Positions 33,099 to 43,036 are shown, counted from the stretch's first letter. The stretch: 63,220 nucleotides of DNA from an uncultured Pelagibacteraceae bacterium (GCA_902583295.1 CACHUY010000004.1:1-63220); one strand, 5' to 3'. The notes: generated by a model not told the origin, from the sequence alone. Numbers and translations: made by a program.

Positions 33099-34784
33099 TT
33101 AGGAATTTTTTAGGCCTTCAATTACTTTAATATTAATTTTTTTTCTCATGCCATCTTCTGTATCATCAAATTTCAAAACATTATTCCAAAAGTATCTTGC
33201 CTGAATTTTACGATTTAATTTCCATAATATATCTCCGTAATGATCATTAACTATAGGATCCTCGGGCATTAATTCTACAGCTCTTTTAAGATATTTTTCT
33301 GCCTCATTGTAATCATCTATAAGATAATAAGCCCATCCTATAGAGTCGATAATGTAAGGATCATTACTTTTTGACTCGTATGCCCTTTTTAACATTTCCA
33401 TAGCTTGATCAATTTTATAATCACGCTCTAACCACGAATATGCCAAATAATTTAAAACATAAGCATCATCAGGATTTATGTTTAAAGAATTAAGTAAATC
33501 TTCGTCTGCTTTTTTATAATCTCCTAACCTCTCATAGCTTCCCCCTCTTCTGTAAAATAAATCTGCTCTAAGCTCAGATTGATCATCTAATGACAATATA
33601 ATTTGTGAATAATACTCAATTGCTTTTTCATAATTTTTTGAATTTTTATAAAAATTTGCAATATCAAATTGCATTTTTAAGTTTGGATTATCTATTTGAT
33701 TAAACTTTGCAGTAATAAACTTTATTGCATTGTCATAATCTTGTTCCTCAACAATTATTTGAGCTTCTTTTTTTAATCTAAACCAATAATAAAACTCATC
33801 TTTTTTATTAAATTTTGTAATGATTTTTCTAACTTTATTAAATTCTTCATTTAAATAATAGTTTTCTGCAACTAAAGATAAATTAAACTCAAACTTTGGA
33901 TTTAAATAATTTGATAAATTTAAATAAAAATTAGATTTCTCAAAATTATCTTGGGATGAATATAGATTTGATGCTAAAAATAAAAATTCAGAAACAATAT
34001 CTTTATGATTTTGACATGAAAAAATTTTATTAAACTCCTTAAATTTTTTATTCTCTACCCAACTTTTACTTTGGGATAATAAAATAGTTGAATTTATATA
34101 GTCAAATTGACTGACAACATTTTCTGCCTCGTTTATTTTGTTTTTATCAATTAAATAATTAAGATAAAAAAAGATGTATCTAGAATAATCTCCTTGCTGG
34201 TTATTAATTAAATTTAGAAAAAAAGCTCCAGTCTTTTCATCCTTCAAATAACATCTTTGAAAAGTTTCTGCTATTAAAGACAAATTTCCAAAATTTTTTT
34301 TATTATTTAAAATTTTTTTATTTTTAAAAGTGTAGATGTATTGTTTTAAAGTCTCAAAAATTACCAAGTTTATTCTATTTTGATCTTGAAATTTTAAACT
34401 TTGAGTTAAATATTCTTCAGCTTCATCAAAATTATTTTTTTTTAAGCTATCAATAATTAAAATTAAATAAGCGTCGTAAAAATCTGCATTGTCTTTATTG
34501 CCATTATTTTTGATCACATTAATGGCTTGTGGAACTTTGTTATCTAAAACTAAAGAATTTACATACCTTTTTAAATATGAGTCATGTTTGTTTAATAGAA
34601 CTTTTGAGAGATTAAAAAATTTTAATGCTTTAGAATTATTTTGATTTTCATACGCAATAATTCCTGAAAAATAATTTGATAAATCCCTAGAATTAAAGTC
34701 ATTAAAAGTAGTACTTTTAGAATATATGGGTGTCTGATAGAGTAACCCAAAAATAAATACTAGCTTTATTAATTTTTTTAACAT
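33099..34784 (-). CDS. Tetratricopeptide-repeat protein with signal peptide
   Basis: N-terminal hydrophobic signal; C-terminal TPRs (LFYRRGGSYERLGDYKKADEDLLNSLNINPDDAYVLNYLAYSWLER). Confidence 0.85.
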   Translation of the reverse strand: MLKKLIKLVFIFGLLYQTPIYSKSTTFNDFNSRDLSNYFSGIIAYENQNNSKALKFFNLSKVLLNKHDSYLKRYVNSLVLDNKVPQAINVIKNNGNKDNADFYDAYLILIIDSLKKNNFDEAEEYLTQSLKFQDQNRINLVIFETLKQYIYTFKNKKILNNKKNFGNLSLIAETFQRCYLKDEKTGAFFLNLINNQQGDYSRYIFFYLNYLIDKNKINEAENVVSQFDYINSTILLSQSKSWVENKKFKEFNKIFSCQNHKDIVSEFLFLASNLYSSQDNFEKSNFYLNLSNYLNPKFEFNLSLVAENYYLNEEFNKVRKIITKFNKKDEFYYWFRLKKEAQIIVEEQDYDNAIKFITAKFNQIDNPNLKMQFDIANFYKNSKNYEKAIEYYSQIILSLDDQSELRADLFYRRGGSYERLGDYKKADEDLLNSLNINPDDAYVLNYLAYSWLERDYKIDQAMEMLKRAYESKSNDPYIIDSIGWAYYLIDDYNEAEKYLKRAVELMPEDPIVNDHYGDILWKLNRKIQARYFWNNVLKFDDTEDGMRKKINIKVIEGLKNS

Positions 34785-34795
34785 TTAGACATTGT

Positions 34796-35518
34796 ATGAC
34801 TAAAAAAGTAATAAATCAAAATGACAAATTTAGGGAAGAATTGATTAATACAATTGAACCAAACTTTGTTTTTAATAATAAACCTATAAACAGATTTGCC
34901 AACAATGATGTCAAACTTGATGGTAATTTATCAAAAAACAAGACTGAATTATTGCTAAACCTAAAAAAGCAAATCAATTCAATTGAGAATTGTAAATTGA
35001 GAGAAAATTCGAGGAATTTAATTCTTGGGGATGGAAACATTAACAGTCCTATAATGTTAATTGGTGAAGCCCCAAGTTTAGAAGAAGACAGTAATGCTAG
35101 CACCTTTATGGGCGAAGTTGGAGAGCTGCTTGATAAAATGCTGCTTGCGATCAATATTAAACGAAAAAGTATATATTGTAGTTATTCAATAAATTTCAGA
35201 CCTCCAGAAGACAGAAAACCAACATCAGTAGAGATCAAAAGATACTCTGTATTTTTAAAGGAACATATATCAATAATAGATCCCAAAATTGTCATTTTAA
35301 TGGGGAGTACAGCAATGGAAGCTGTTGCAGGAATTAACGGTAAAATTTCGAGTGAAAGAGGAAAATGGAAAGAGGTCATACTAAATGGTCGAACCTATCC
35401 TTTGATGATAACCTTCAATCCATCATACTTAATAAGATTTCCAGAGAATAAGAAATACTCATGGGAGGATTTAAAAAAAATAAGATTGAAGATAAAAGAC
35501 TTAAATTTAAAAGTTTAA
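34796..35518 (+). CDS. Uracil-DNA glycosylase, family 4/5-like
   Basis: IMLIGEAPSLEEDSNASTFMGEVGELLDKMLLAI; FRPPEDRKPTSVEIKR; FNPSYLIRFPENK. Confidence 0.87.
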   Translation: MTKKVINQNDKFREELINTIEPNFVFNNKPINRFANNDVKLDGNLSKNKTELLLNLKKQINSIENCKLRENSRNLILGDGNINSPIMLIGEAPSLEEDSNASTFMGEVGELLDKMLLAINIKRKSIYCSYSINFRPPEDRKPTSVEIKRYSVFLKEHISIIDPKIVILMGSTAMEAVAGINGKISSERGKWKEVILNGRTYPLMITFNPSYLIRFPENKKYSWEDLKKIRLKIKDLNLKV

Positions 35519-36090
35519 TGAAAATAATCGCAGGTGTAGACGAAGTTGGCAGAGGCAGTTTAATTGGACCAGTTTATGCGGCAGCTGTTATTTTAAATAG
35601 ATCAGTTAATTATAAGATACTCAAAGACTCTAAGACACTAACTAAGGAAAAAAGGGAAATTTTATTTAATTACATCAAAAAAAATTCTATTTGGGCTACT
35701 GGTAGAGCATCTGTTAAAGAAATAGATAAAATAAATATTCTTCAAGCGAGCTTGCTTGCCATGAAAAGAGCAATAAAAAAACTCAAAAAAAAACCTTCGC
35801 AAATTTTAATTGATGGAAATAAAATACCAGATTTAAAAAATTACAATTTAAGGGCAATAGTAAAAGGTGACCAAAAAATACCCTCCATTTCAGCAGCATC
35901 CATTATCGCTAAAGTAACAAGAGATAATTTTATAAAAACTTTAGCAAAGAAGAACAAAGGATATCATTGGGATCAAAATTTTGGTTATGGAACTAACCAG
36001 CATTTAAAGGCAATAAAAAAGCTTGGTGTTAACAAACATCATAGAAAAACGTTCTCACCAATATCAAAACTTAAGAAACACAATATCTAG
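35518..36090 (+). CDS. rnhB: Ribonuclease HII (likely start MKIIAGVDEVGRG; overlaps the UDG stop as TAATG)
   Basis: IIAGVDEVGRGSLIGPVYAAAVIL; DSKTLTKEKRE; PSISAASIIAKVTRD. Confidence 0.95.
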   Translation: MKIIAGVDEVGRGSLIGPVYAAAVILNRSVNYKILKDSKTLTKEKREILFNYIKKNSIWATGRASVKEIDKINILQASLLAMKRAIKKLKKKPSQILIDGNKIPDLKNYNLRAIVKGDQKIPSISAASIIAKVTRDNFIKTLAKKNKGYHWDQNFGYGTNQHLKAIKKLGVNKHHRKTFSPISKLKKHNI

Positions 36091-36141
36091 TTATCTTAAA
36101 TTTTAGCCACACAAATCGAGTCTAAATATTTCAATCTCAGG

Positions 36142-36170
36142 TTGACCGTAGAATCCATTTGGAGTCTAAT
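36142..36170 (+). promoter_or_regulatory. Candidate sigma70-type promoter of ccrM with GANTC sites
   Basis: TTGACC (36142-36147), 17-nt spacer, TCTAAT (36165-36170), 12 nt before the ATG at 36183; GAATC at 36151-36155, GAGTC at 36162-36166, further GAGTC at 36118-36122. Confidence 0.6.
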
Positions 36171-36182
36171 TATCTTTTAAAA

Positions 36183-37253
36183 ATGAAAACTGATTTCAAA
36201 AATAAAATTATTAATGGAGATAGCCTAGAAGAATTAAAAAAAATTCCACGTGAAACTTTTGATTTGATTTTTGCAGACCCTCCATACAATCTTCAATTAA
36301 AAAGTGAATTAGTCAGACCAAACAGAACTAAAGTAGACGCTGTAAATGACAAATGGGATCATTTCGAAAATTTTAAAAAATACGATGAGTTTACATATGA
36401 GTGGTTATCAGAATGTAAAAGAATTTTAAAAAAAGATGGAGCGATATGGGTTATTGGAAGTTATCACAATATTTTTAGAGTAGGAACTGCAATTCAAAAT
36501 TTAGGATTTTGGATTTTAAATGATGTTATTTGGAATAAAAATAATCCTATGCCTAATTTTAGAGGAACACGATTTACCAACGCTCATGAAACTTTGATTT
36601 GGGCATCTAAAAGTGAAAAATCAAAATATACATTTAATTATCAATCACTAAAATGTTTGAATGATGATTTACAAATGAGATCAAACTGGGATCTTCCAAT
36701 TTGCAGTGGTGCAGAAAGATTGAGGAAAAACGGCAAAAAAGTACATTCAACACAAAAACCAGAGGCTTTACTTCATAGAATTTTATTAGCGTCTACGAAT
36801 AAAGATGACATGATTTTAGATCCTTTTTTAGGTTCAGGAACAACAGCAACAGTTGCAAAAAAACTTGGTAGAAATTATTTTGGTATAGAAAAAGAAAAAA
36901 ATTATTTCAAAGCTGCAGAAAAAAGAATTAAAAATGCAAAACCTTTTGAAGATGATTTACTTGATACTCTCAAAAATAATAGATCAAAACCTAGAATACC
37001 ATTTGGATCATTAGTGGAGCTTGGAATAATTAAGCCAGGTACTAACATTTTTGATAATAAGAAAAAAATTAATGCCAAAATTTTAGCAGATGGAAGTATT
37101 AAGCATAACCAATCTGAGGGCTCTATTCATAAAGTTGCAGCTACTATTTTAGGTGCTGAAAGTTGTAATGGATGGACATATTGGCATTGTGATATTAATG
37201 GCAGAATATATCCAATAGACTACTTGAGACAAAGATTAATCTCAAAAAATTAA
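36183..37253 (+). CDS. ccrM: CcrM-type DNA adenine-N6 methyltransferase (GANTC)
   Basis: DLIFADPPYNLQL, VHSTQKPEALLHRILLAST, ILDPFLGSGTT; CcrM-type C-terminal domain (ILADGSIKHNQSEGSIHKVAATILGAESCNGWTYWHCD). Confidence 0.93.
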   Translation: MKTDFKNKIINGDSLEELKKIPRETFDLIFADPPYNLQLKSELVRPNRTKVDAVNDKWDHFENFKKYDEFTYEWLSECKRILKKDGAIWVIGSYHNIFRVGTAIQNLGFWILNDVIWNKNNPMPNFRGTRFTNAHETLIWASKSEKSKYTFNYQSLKCLNDDLQMRSNWDLPICSGAERLRKNGKKVHSTQKPEALLHRILLASTNKDDMILDPFLGSGTTATVAKKLGRNYFGIEKEKNYFKAAEKRIKNAKPFEDDLLDTLKNNRSKPRIPFGSLVELGIIKPGTNIFDNKKKINAKILADGSIKHNQSEGSIHKVAATILGAESCNGWTYWHCDINGRIYPIDYLRQRLISKN

Positions 37254-38401
37254 TTATTGTAAATTTTTCCTAAATAATTTTCTAAGAATTTTTTGTTCTT
37301 AGTTAATATTTTTAATCCCATATTCCTAAAGAACACAATAATTGGATTTGATACATGAAAAGCAAATTGATTTAGTTTTGATCTATTATTAATCATTTTT
37401 ACTCTTGAAACTCTGTTAATATAATAATCAGTTTTGCTACGTATGATGCTTTCAAATAGTTCTGATGCACCTTCAATAGATTGTGAGGCTCCTTGCGCAA
37501 AAGAAGGTGGAAAGGCAAAAAAGGCGTCTCCAACAAGATGAATATTTTCAACTGATTTATGAAAATCTTTACTAACAAAAACTGGGAAGCACTTGATATT
37601 ATTTATGTTACTTAAAATTGAAGAAGAAATTTTATTTTGTAATTTATTTTTAATTCCCTCAATAAAAGCTTTTTCCTCAAAAAGACTATAGTTTTTAAGC
37701 TCATTTGCAGTTAATTGATGCTTTAAAACACCAATAAAATTGAATTCTCCTGTACTGTTATCAATTGGATAAATAACATAATGAAAATCTGGACCCACAA
37801 ATAAAGAAATGTTCTTTTCATTTAAATTATTTAGGTTAGCCCGAGGGATTTTACCTCTAATTGCAATACAATTATTATAAGTTGGTTGAATTTGATTATT
37901 AGAAATTAAGGATTTTCCTTTAGAAAAAATACCATCAGAAATAATTAGATCGTCACAAATAAAATTTTGATTGTTATTAAAAGTTAAATTTATTTGATCA
38001 TTTTTTTTTTCAATTTTCTCAATGCTATGTTCATATTTTAAAGCCTGGTCATCTAATCTATTTTTTAAAAATTCAACTAATACAGATCTTTTCATTGTGG
38101 TGTATTTACAATCTTCATAATTGTATTCAGAAATATTTAAATCAGATATTTTTTTTTGATTTTTAATCTCATAAAAATCAATTTTTTCAGGATTGAACTT
38201 TTCCCTCTTTTCTATTTCATTAAATCCGATTTTATTTAAAAGCTTGATACTATTGGTTGAAAGTTGAATTCCATACCCCTCTTCTAACTCTATTGAGTGG
38301 TTTTTTTCAAATATTGTAACTTGGTAATTTGGATTTTCCTTTAATAAATTAGCAATAAATAAACCTGAAATTCCTGCTCCTATAATTCCAATTTTTTTCA
38401 T
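37250..38401 (-). CDS. FAD-dependent monooxygenase (UbiH/salicylate hydroxylase-like)
   Basis: IGIIGAGISGLFIANLLKENPNYQVTIFEKN; VHLVGDAFFAFPPSFAQGASQSIEGA-like GD motif. Confidence 0.85.
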   Translation of the reverse strand: MKKIGIIGAGISGLFIANLLKENPNYQVTIFEKNHSIELEEGYGIQLSTNSIKLLNKIGFNEIEKREKFNPEKIDFYEIKNQKKISDLNISEYNYEDCKYTTMKRSVLVEFLKNRLDDQALKYEHSIEKIEKKNDQINLTFNNNQNFICDDLIISDGIFSKGKSLISNNQIQPTYNNCIAIRGKIPRANLNNLNEKNISLFVGPDFHYVIYPIDNSTGEFNFIGVLKHQLTANELKNYSLFEEKAFIEGIKNKLQNKISSSILSNINNIKCFPVFVSKDFHKSVENIHLVGDAFFAFPPSFAQGASQSIEGASELFESIIRSKTDYYINRVSRVKMINNRSKLNQFAFHVSNPIIVFFRNMGLKILTKNKKFLENYLGKIYNN

Positions 38402-39381
38402 TTATTACTTTCTAGGTATCTAACAATTTTTTTTGTAAAAGTTGGTAATGTGTAGTTTTTTAACTTCTTAGGATCGATCCAATGGGAAGTTGGCAATGAA
38501 CCTACTTTATTTTTATGTTCAATTTTTATATTCATATTCATATTTGACATCTTGAAATTAACTATATCTGTTGAACTTAAAGGTTTTGATAATTCCTGCA
38601 TGGGAAAAATACTGAAATTTTTCAAAAAATTAAATTTAGTATTTTTAATCAAAAGATATTTACTTTTATCTTTATAGACTTTTAATAAATAATATTTATT
38701 GTTATTCTTTTTTTTGATTTTAGTAAGTAGGAAATCTTTTTTTTTTAAAGCAATACACTTATTTGAAATTGGACATTGTTCACAATGTGGATTATTTGGT
38801 TTGCAGATTAAAGCTCCTAGTTCCATTAAGGCTTGAGCATAATCGCTTGCCCTATTTGAATAACCAAAGATTTTTTTTTTCTTGATTAGGTTTTCTTTAT
38901 TAATTTCATTTTCTTTTTTCAAGTATAAGTATCGTTTAAGAACTCTTTCAATATTTCCATCTAAAGGAATAATGCGTTTATTGAAAGCTATAGCTGATAT
39001 TGCACTCGCAGTGTAATCACCAATACCTGGAAGAGATTTTAAGTCTAAATACTTTCTTGGAAGTTTTTTATCAAAATGTTTAACTACTATTTGTGCAGTT
39101 TTTTTCAAATTTCTTACTCTAGAATAGTAGCCAAGCCCCTCCCAAAGTTTAATTAGTTTATGATTATCAAAATTTGCTAAAGCCTCTAAGTCAGGAATAT
39201 TTTTTATAAATCTATTAAAGAAAGGGATAACTGTTGCAACCTGAGTTTGTTGCAACATAAACTCGCTAACTAACGTGTAATATTGCTTTTTTTTTTGGGA
39301 TAAATTTTTTCTCCAAGGTAAAACCCGCTTATTAATGTCATACCAATTGAGAATTTTATTTGTTATTATTTGATCTTTCAT
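38398..39381 (-). CDS. mutY: A/G-specific adenine glycosylase (likely start MKDQIITNKILNWYD)
   Basis: NWYDINKRVLPWRKN; EFMLQQTQVATVIPFF; LPGIGDYTASAISAIAF; C..C..C..C FeS cluster. Confidence 0.94.
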   Translation of the reverse strand: MKDQIITNKILNWYDINKRVLPWRKNLSQKKKQYYTLVSEFMLQQTQVATVIPFFNRFIKNIPDLEALANFDNHKLIKLWEGLGYYSRVRNLKKTAQIVVKHFDKKLPRKYLDLKSLPGIGDYTASAISAIAFNKRIIPLDGNIERVLKRYLYLKKENEINKENLIKKKKIFGYSNRASDYAQALMELGALICKPNNPHCEQCPISNKCIALKKKDFLLTKIKKKNNNKYYLLKVYKDKSKYLLIKNTKFNFLKNFSIFPMQELSKPLSSTDIVNFKMSNMNMNIKIEHKNKVGSLPTSHWIDPKKLKNYTLPTFTKKIVRYLESNK

Positions 39382-39870
39382 ATGCAATTTAAAAATAATA
39401 CTAAGCAGAGAAATGTCTCCATTCAAGGCTTAAGATCTTTTAAAGACACTTTGCCAAAGATTGTAAAAAGAATTATAAATAAAAAAGGTCACATTTATTC
39501 AGAAACCCTTAGTAATTGGAAATATCTTGTAGGTGATGAGTTGTTCAAGTGCTGTTATCCAAAAACATTTAAAAGTTCAAATAAATTTGGTGTTAGTATA
39601 TTGGTAATAATGGTTAAAAGAGGTCACGAAGTTGATATGGAATATTCTAAAAAGAAAATTTTAGATAAAATGAATACTTACTTTGGTTACTCGGTTGTTG
39701 AAAAACTCAAATTTATTAGTTTTGATGATGAACAAAAAGTTTCTCCCAGGATTGAAATTCACGAGAAAAATGTGACAATTAACAGATATAAAGATAAAAT
39801 TAGTAGTGTTAAAAACGAGAAAATAAAAAAGTCTTTATTAGAGTTAACTAAATTGTTTAGAGAAAAATGA
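39382..39870 (+). CDS. DUF721/DciA-like protein (likely start MQFKNNTKQR)
   Basis: Typical DUF721 N-terminus (LPKIVKRIINKKGHIYSETLSNWKYLVGDELFKCCYPKTFKS) and mutY-DUF721-dsbA-smc neighbourhood. Confidence 0.65.
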   Translation: MQFKNNTKQRNVSIQGLRSFKDTLPKIVKRIINKKGHIYSETLSNWKYLVGDELFKCCYPKTFKSSNKFGVSILVIMVKRGHEVDMEYSKKKILDKMNTYFGYSVVEKLKFISFDDEQKVSPRIEIHEKNVTINRYKDKISSVKNEKIKKSLLELTKLFREK

Positions 39871-40445
39871 AAAAAATCTTATTAATTTCAATATTTATAC
39901 TTATCAGTGCTTTGAGTGCACAGGCTAATGAAATAAAAAGAATTTTTGTAGGCAATGAGAGTGCAAAAATATCTATCATTGCTTTTGAATCTTTGACCTG
40001 TAGTTACTGCGCGAAGTTTCATCAAGATGTCTATCCTTTATTAAAAAAAGAATATCTAGATACAGGTTTGGCAAAAATTGAATTTAGACACTTCCCGCTA
40101 GATATTGCTGCTTTTAATGCCTCAAAAGTTGCTCAATGTACAAATGATGGAAACTTGGAGATACTAGAAAGTTTATATGCCAACCAACAAAAATGGGTAA
40201 AAGGAAGTTCAATCGAGGAAGCAAATATCAATCTTAAAAAATTTTTATCAAAAGAGGGTTTCAATATTGATTTTGAAAGCTGTATAAACAACAAACAAAT
40301 TGAAGATTTTGTATTAAATGACCGAATCGATGGAGCTAAAAATTTCAAAGTTAATGCTACCCCTACGATAATAATTAATAATAAAAAGTTTGAAAAAACC
40401 CTTAATTATAAAAATTTAAAAAAAGCTCTTGAAAAACTGATATAA
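39867..40445 (+). CDS. DsbA-family thiol:disulfide interchange protein
   Basis: Signal peptide; ESLTCSYCAKFHQDVYPLLKKEY; ATPTIIINNKKF. Confidence 0.88.
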   Translation: MKKILLISIFILISALSAQANEIKRIFVGNESAKISIIAFESLTCSYCAKFHQDVYPLLKKEYLDTGLAKIEFRHFPLDIAAFNASKVAQCTNDGNLEILESLYANQQKWVKGSSIEEANINLKKFLSKEGFNIDFESCINNKQIEDFVLNDRIDGAKNFKVNATPTIIINNKKFEKTLNYKNLKKALEKLI

Positions 40446-40453
40446 GTTAATGC

Positions 40454-43027
40454 ATGGAGTTTAAAAAAATCCAATTAAATGGATTTAAATCTTTTGCAGA
40501 AAAAGCTGATTTTTTAATCGAAGATGGCTTAACTGGTATTGTTGGACCTAACGGTTGTGGAAAATCTAATATTGTTGAATCTTTAAGATGGGCCATGGGT
40601 GAAACATCTGCAAAGAGTATGCGTGGATCTGGAATGGAAGATGTAATTTTTTCTGGTACCTCAAATAAAGCCTCCAAGAATATTGCTGAAGTTACAATAG
40701 AAGTTGAAAATAAAGATAAAGAAGGTCCTGTTCAATATCGAGATCATGATCAAATTCAAATTAAAAGAAAAATAGAAAAAGACAAAGGTTCAAAATTTTA
40801 TATTAATGGCAAAGAAGTTCGAGCAAGGGATGTTCAAATGTTTTTTGCCGATCTATCTACTGGTGCACATTCTCCATCAATGATTAGTCAAGGAAAAATT
40901 GGAGCTTTAGTCACTGCCAAACCTACTGATCGAAGAGCAATTTTGGAGGAAGCTGCAGGTATTTCTGGACTACATGTAAGAAGGCACGAAGCTGAATTAA
41001 GACTTGGTGCTGCAGAAAATAATCTTAAAAGAGCTGATGAGCTAAGAAGACAACAAGAAAAGCAATTGGCAAATCTTCAAAAACAGGCTGAGGAAGCCAC
41101 AAAATACAAACTTATATCTGAAGAAATAAAAAAAATAGAAGCTGGTTTGTATTATTTAAAATTGATTGAGATCGATAAAGAAATAAGGATAGAAAATGAA
41201 ATAAACAACGAAGCTGAAGGGGAAGTTGAAGGCTTCAACACTAAAATATCGGAATTAGAAAATCTAATAAAGCTTTCAACAGATAAAGTTTCACCACTTA
41301 GAGAAAAAAATATCGAAAATTTATCTAGAATTCAAAGACTTAATCTTGAACTTCAAAACTTAGATGAAGAGAATACAAGAACTCAAGATGAAATCGAAAA
41401 CATTAAAAAATCAATTCAAACTCTTGATGAAGATATCGCTAGAGAAAAAGGAATAATTATTGACGCCAATTCTAATGAAAAACGACTAAAAGAGGAAAAA
41501 TCAGATTTAATAGAAACAGATTCTAAATATTTTGAAACAGAAAAACTTTCTAATGAGGAACTAGAGATAGCAAAAGATAAATTAAAAGATGAACAAAAAG
41601 CTGTTGATGATGTTGTAAAGAGCTTTGCTGACCAAGCAATCAACATTAGCTTGGGCCCAATCAAAAATGTCCAAAATTCAATACTAAGAGTTAAAGAATT
41701 AATTGATAGTAATGAAATCAATCAGGCAGTAACTTTGCTAGATAGATGTAACATGGAGCTTAATAATTTTTTGAGTGATTTAAAAGATGACAAGCCTAGA
41801 AATGAATTATTAAGTGTAAATGAAAAATCTCAAAATATAAAATTGCTGCAAGAAAAATATGCGGATGCTTATAGTAAAAATCAGTCTATCAAAAATGAGT
41901 CTATAAAAAGAAATGAGAGAATTAAAACTATTGAGACTGAAATTGAAAGTTGGAAAAATTTATTATCAAATTCAGAAAAAATGGTTTCAGAACTTACTGA
42001 AAGAAAAAGTAAATTATCATCACAATTGAATGATTTAGAAAATCAACCAAGGGTACAAGCAGAGCGTAAAGGTCAAATTTCAGAAAATTTAAGAATCTCT
42101 GACAAGGAAAAAATTGATAACGAGATAATAATTGATGAAACTGACAAAAAAATTGAAACTCTAAGAAATGAATTAAATGAGATTCAAGAACAATCAATAC
42201 AGATCAGGGAAAGAAAAGCTAGTTCTGGGGCAACTATTGACGGTCTTCAAAAAAGAAAAAGTGATTTATTAGACCGTATTAGTTCAGAGCTAAACCTTAA
42301 TGAAGAAAATATTTTAGAGTATTCAAATTTAAACGGTGTTGATGAGCTTCCTAACGCAGTTGATCAAGAAGATGCTTTGGATAAAAAGAAACAAGAAAGA
42401 GAAAGATTTGGTTCTGTAAACTTAAAAGCAGACGAAGAAACTAGTAAATACGAGGAAGAGATTAAAAAGATGGAACAAGATCGTGCAGATTTAGTAACAG
42501 CTATTATGAGATTAAAAGACAGTATTAATGAGTTAAATCAAAAAGGACGTGAAAGATTAATAGAGGCTTTTGAGAAAGTTAATCGAAAGTTTAATGAAGT
42601 CTATACCAAACTTTTTAATGGTGGAAATGCAAAACTAGAATTGGTGGACTCTGATGATCCGTTGGAAGCAGGATTAGAAATGCTGGTTAGCCCTCCTGGA
42701 AAAAGATTACAATCAATAACCTTATTATCTGGGGGAGAACAAGCACTAACGGCTCTTTCATTGATCTTTGCAGTATTTTTAACTAACCCATCTCCTATTT
42801 GTGTTTTGGATGAGGTTGATGCTCCGCTGGATGACGCAAATGTAACAAGATTTTGCGGTCTACTTGAAGAGTTGACTAAAATAACGAATACTAGATTTAT
42901 TATTGTAACTCATCATGCTTTAACCATGTCTAAAATGAATAGATTATACGGGGTAACTATGCCTCAAAAAGGTATTAGTCAGTTAGTTGCAGTTGATTTA
43001 CAAAAAGCAGAGAGTATGGTTGCCTAA
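40454..43027 (+). CDS. smc: Chromosome segregation protein SMC, short form (857 aa)
   Basis: MEFKKIQLNGFKSFAEKADFLIEDGLTGIVGPNGCGKSNIVESLRWAMGE; C-terminal LLSGGEQALTALSLIFAVFLTNPSPICVLDEVDAPLDDANV. Confidence 0.94.
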   Translation: MEFKKIQLNGFKSFAEKADFLIEDGLTGIVGPNGCGKSNIVESLRWAMGETSAKSMRGSGMEDVIFSGTSNKASKNIAEVTIEVENKDKEGPVQYRDHDQIQIKRKIEKDKGSKFYINGKEVRARDVQMFFADLSTGAHSPSMISQGKIGALVTAKPTDRRAILEEAAGISGLHVRRHEAELRLGAAENNLKRADELRRQQEKQLANLQKQAEEATKYKLISEEIKKIEAGLYYLKLIEIDKEIRIENEINNEAEGEVEGFNTKISELENLIKLSTDKVSPLREKNIENLSRIQRLNLELQNLDEENTRTQDEIENIKKSIQTLDEDIAREKGIIIDANSNEKRLKEEKSDLIETDSKYFETEKLSNEELEIAKDKLKDEQKAVDDVVKSFADQAINISLGPIKNVQNSILRVKELIDSNEINQAVTLLDRCNMELNNFLSDLKDDKPRNELLSVNEKSQNIKLLQEKYADAYSKNQSIKNESIKRNERIKTIETEIESWKNLLSNSEKMVSELTERKSKLSSQLNDLENQPRVQAERKGQISENLRISDKEKIDNEIIIDETDKKIETLRNELNEIQEQSIQIRERKASSGATIDGLQKRKSDLLDRISSELNLNEENILEYSNLNGVDELPNAVDQEDALDKKKQERERFGSVNLKADEETSKYEEEIKKMEQDRADLVTAIMRLKDSINELNQKGRERLIEAFEKVNRKFNEVYTKLFNGGNAKLELVDSDDPLEAGLEMLVSPPGKRLQSITLLSGGEQALTALSLIFAVFLTNPSPICVLDEVDAPLDDANVTRFCGLLEELTKITNTRFIIVTHHALTMSKMNRLYGVTMPQKGISQLVAVDLQKAESMVA

Positions 43028-43036
43028 ACTATACAA

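Noticed and set aside
36159-36182. CcrM N-terminal extension MESNYLLK from the TTG at 36159
   Set aside because: It would start inside the predicted -35/-10 region; ATG at 36183 gives a standard CcrM N-terminus.
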